Of a stretch of DNA of 5,904 nt, positions 5,747-5,904 are shown in pieces. The stretch covers positions 1 to 5,904 of the forward strand of contig SLIS01000231.1 of NCBI GenBank assembly GCA_007135505.1. The letters are read 5' to 3'. Positions within the stretch are counted from its first letter, which is position 1, and each line of letters begins with the position of its first letter. The position numbers were made by a program, and so were the translations under genes. The notes under the pieces are model-generated. The model had not been told where the DNA came from, ran no database searches, and saw only the letters and a program-made list of their open reading frames with translations. The stretch comes from Halovivax sp. GTDB lineage: Archaea > Halobacteriota > Halobacteria > Halobacteriales > Natrialbaceae.

Positions 5747-5838
5747 CGGTCGCGAGGCCGGGACGTTCGCGTCTCGCCATCGATCACTCGGTCGCGAGGC
5801 CGGGACGTTCGCTTCCCCGCCTCGATTACCCGGTCGCG
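5747..5838. repeat. 42-base direct repeats upstream of the AI-2E-family promoter
   Basis: A 24-base block beginning CGGTCGCGAGGCCGGG is identical at 5747-5770 and 5789-5812. A truncated third copy (CGGTCGCG) sits at 5831-5838, so all three are exactly 42 bases apart. The 18 bases between blocks are partly conserved, including TCGAT. The array begins 36 bases upstream of the TATA box. The rest of 5839-5904 shows no gene or other feature that I can support. Confidence 0.75.
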
Positions 5839-5904
5839 CGGCGGAGCGCTCTCTCACTCTCGGTATTCCGCCGCAACGAACCCTTCACGGGAAGCAGGTG
5901 GCGC

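Noticed and set aside
5684..5857. A 58-residue N-terminal extension of the AI-2E-family protein
   Set aside because: The extension is Arg-rich and repetitive, unlike the family N-terminus, and the TATA box at 5706-5711 would lie within it.

Overview
This is a GC-rich window from a haloarchaeon (class Halobacteria). The evidence is strongly acidic proteins, an archaeal transcription factor B, a haloarchaeal-type RNase HI, an NreA repair protein, a Tat-type lipoprotein signal, and TATA-like boxes placed 25-31 bases before start codons, which points to leaderless or nearly leaderless transcripts. I see no mobile element, CRISPR array, tRNA or rRNA.

Layout: (1) 1-219, the 3' end of a + strand gene for a protein with a C-terminal membrane anchor. 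(2) 274-864 (-), rnhA, head to head with (3) 1025-1987 (+), tfb, across a 160-base divergent promoter region. (4) 1988-2134, a convergent gap with two hairpins. (5) 2135-2764 (-), a secreted DUF4399 lipoprotein with a very acidic repeated tail. (6) 2874-4178 (+), nreA, complete in length and family signatures but cut by an in-frame TAG at 3705-3707. (7) 4248-4502 (+), a small one-helix membrane protein. (8) 4494-about 4622, five imperfect ~26-base repeats filling the convergent gap. (9) 4616-5683 (-), an AI-2E/PerM-type membrane protein. (10) 5684-5904, its promoter, with 42-base direct repeats upstream.

These are mostly chromosomal housekeeping genes: RNase HI (RNA:DNA hybrid removal), TFB (promoter recognition) and NreA (DNA repair). 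They do not form one operon; almost every gene has its own promoter. The most notable points are the amber codon in nreA near the boundary of its two domains, the N-terminal module of RNase HI that resembles the TBP-like hybrid-binding domain of RNase HIII, and the two intergenic repeat arrays flanking the membrane-protein gene. I do not see a clear new multi-gene system.
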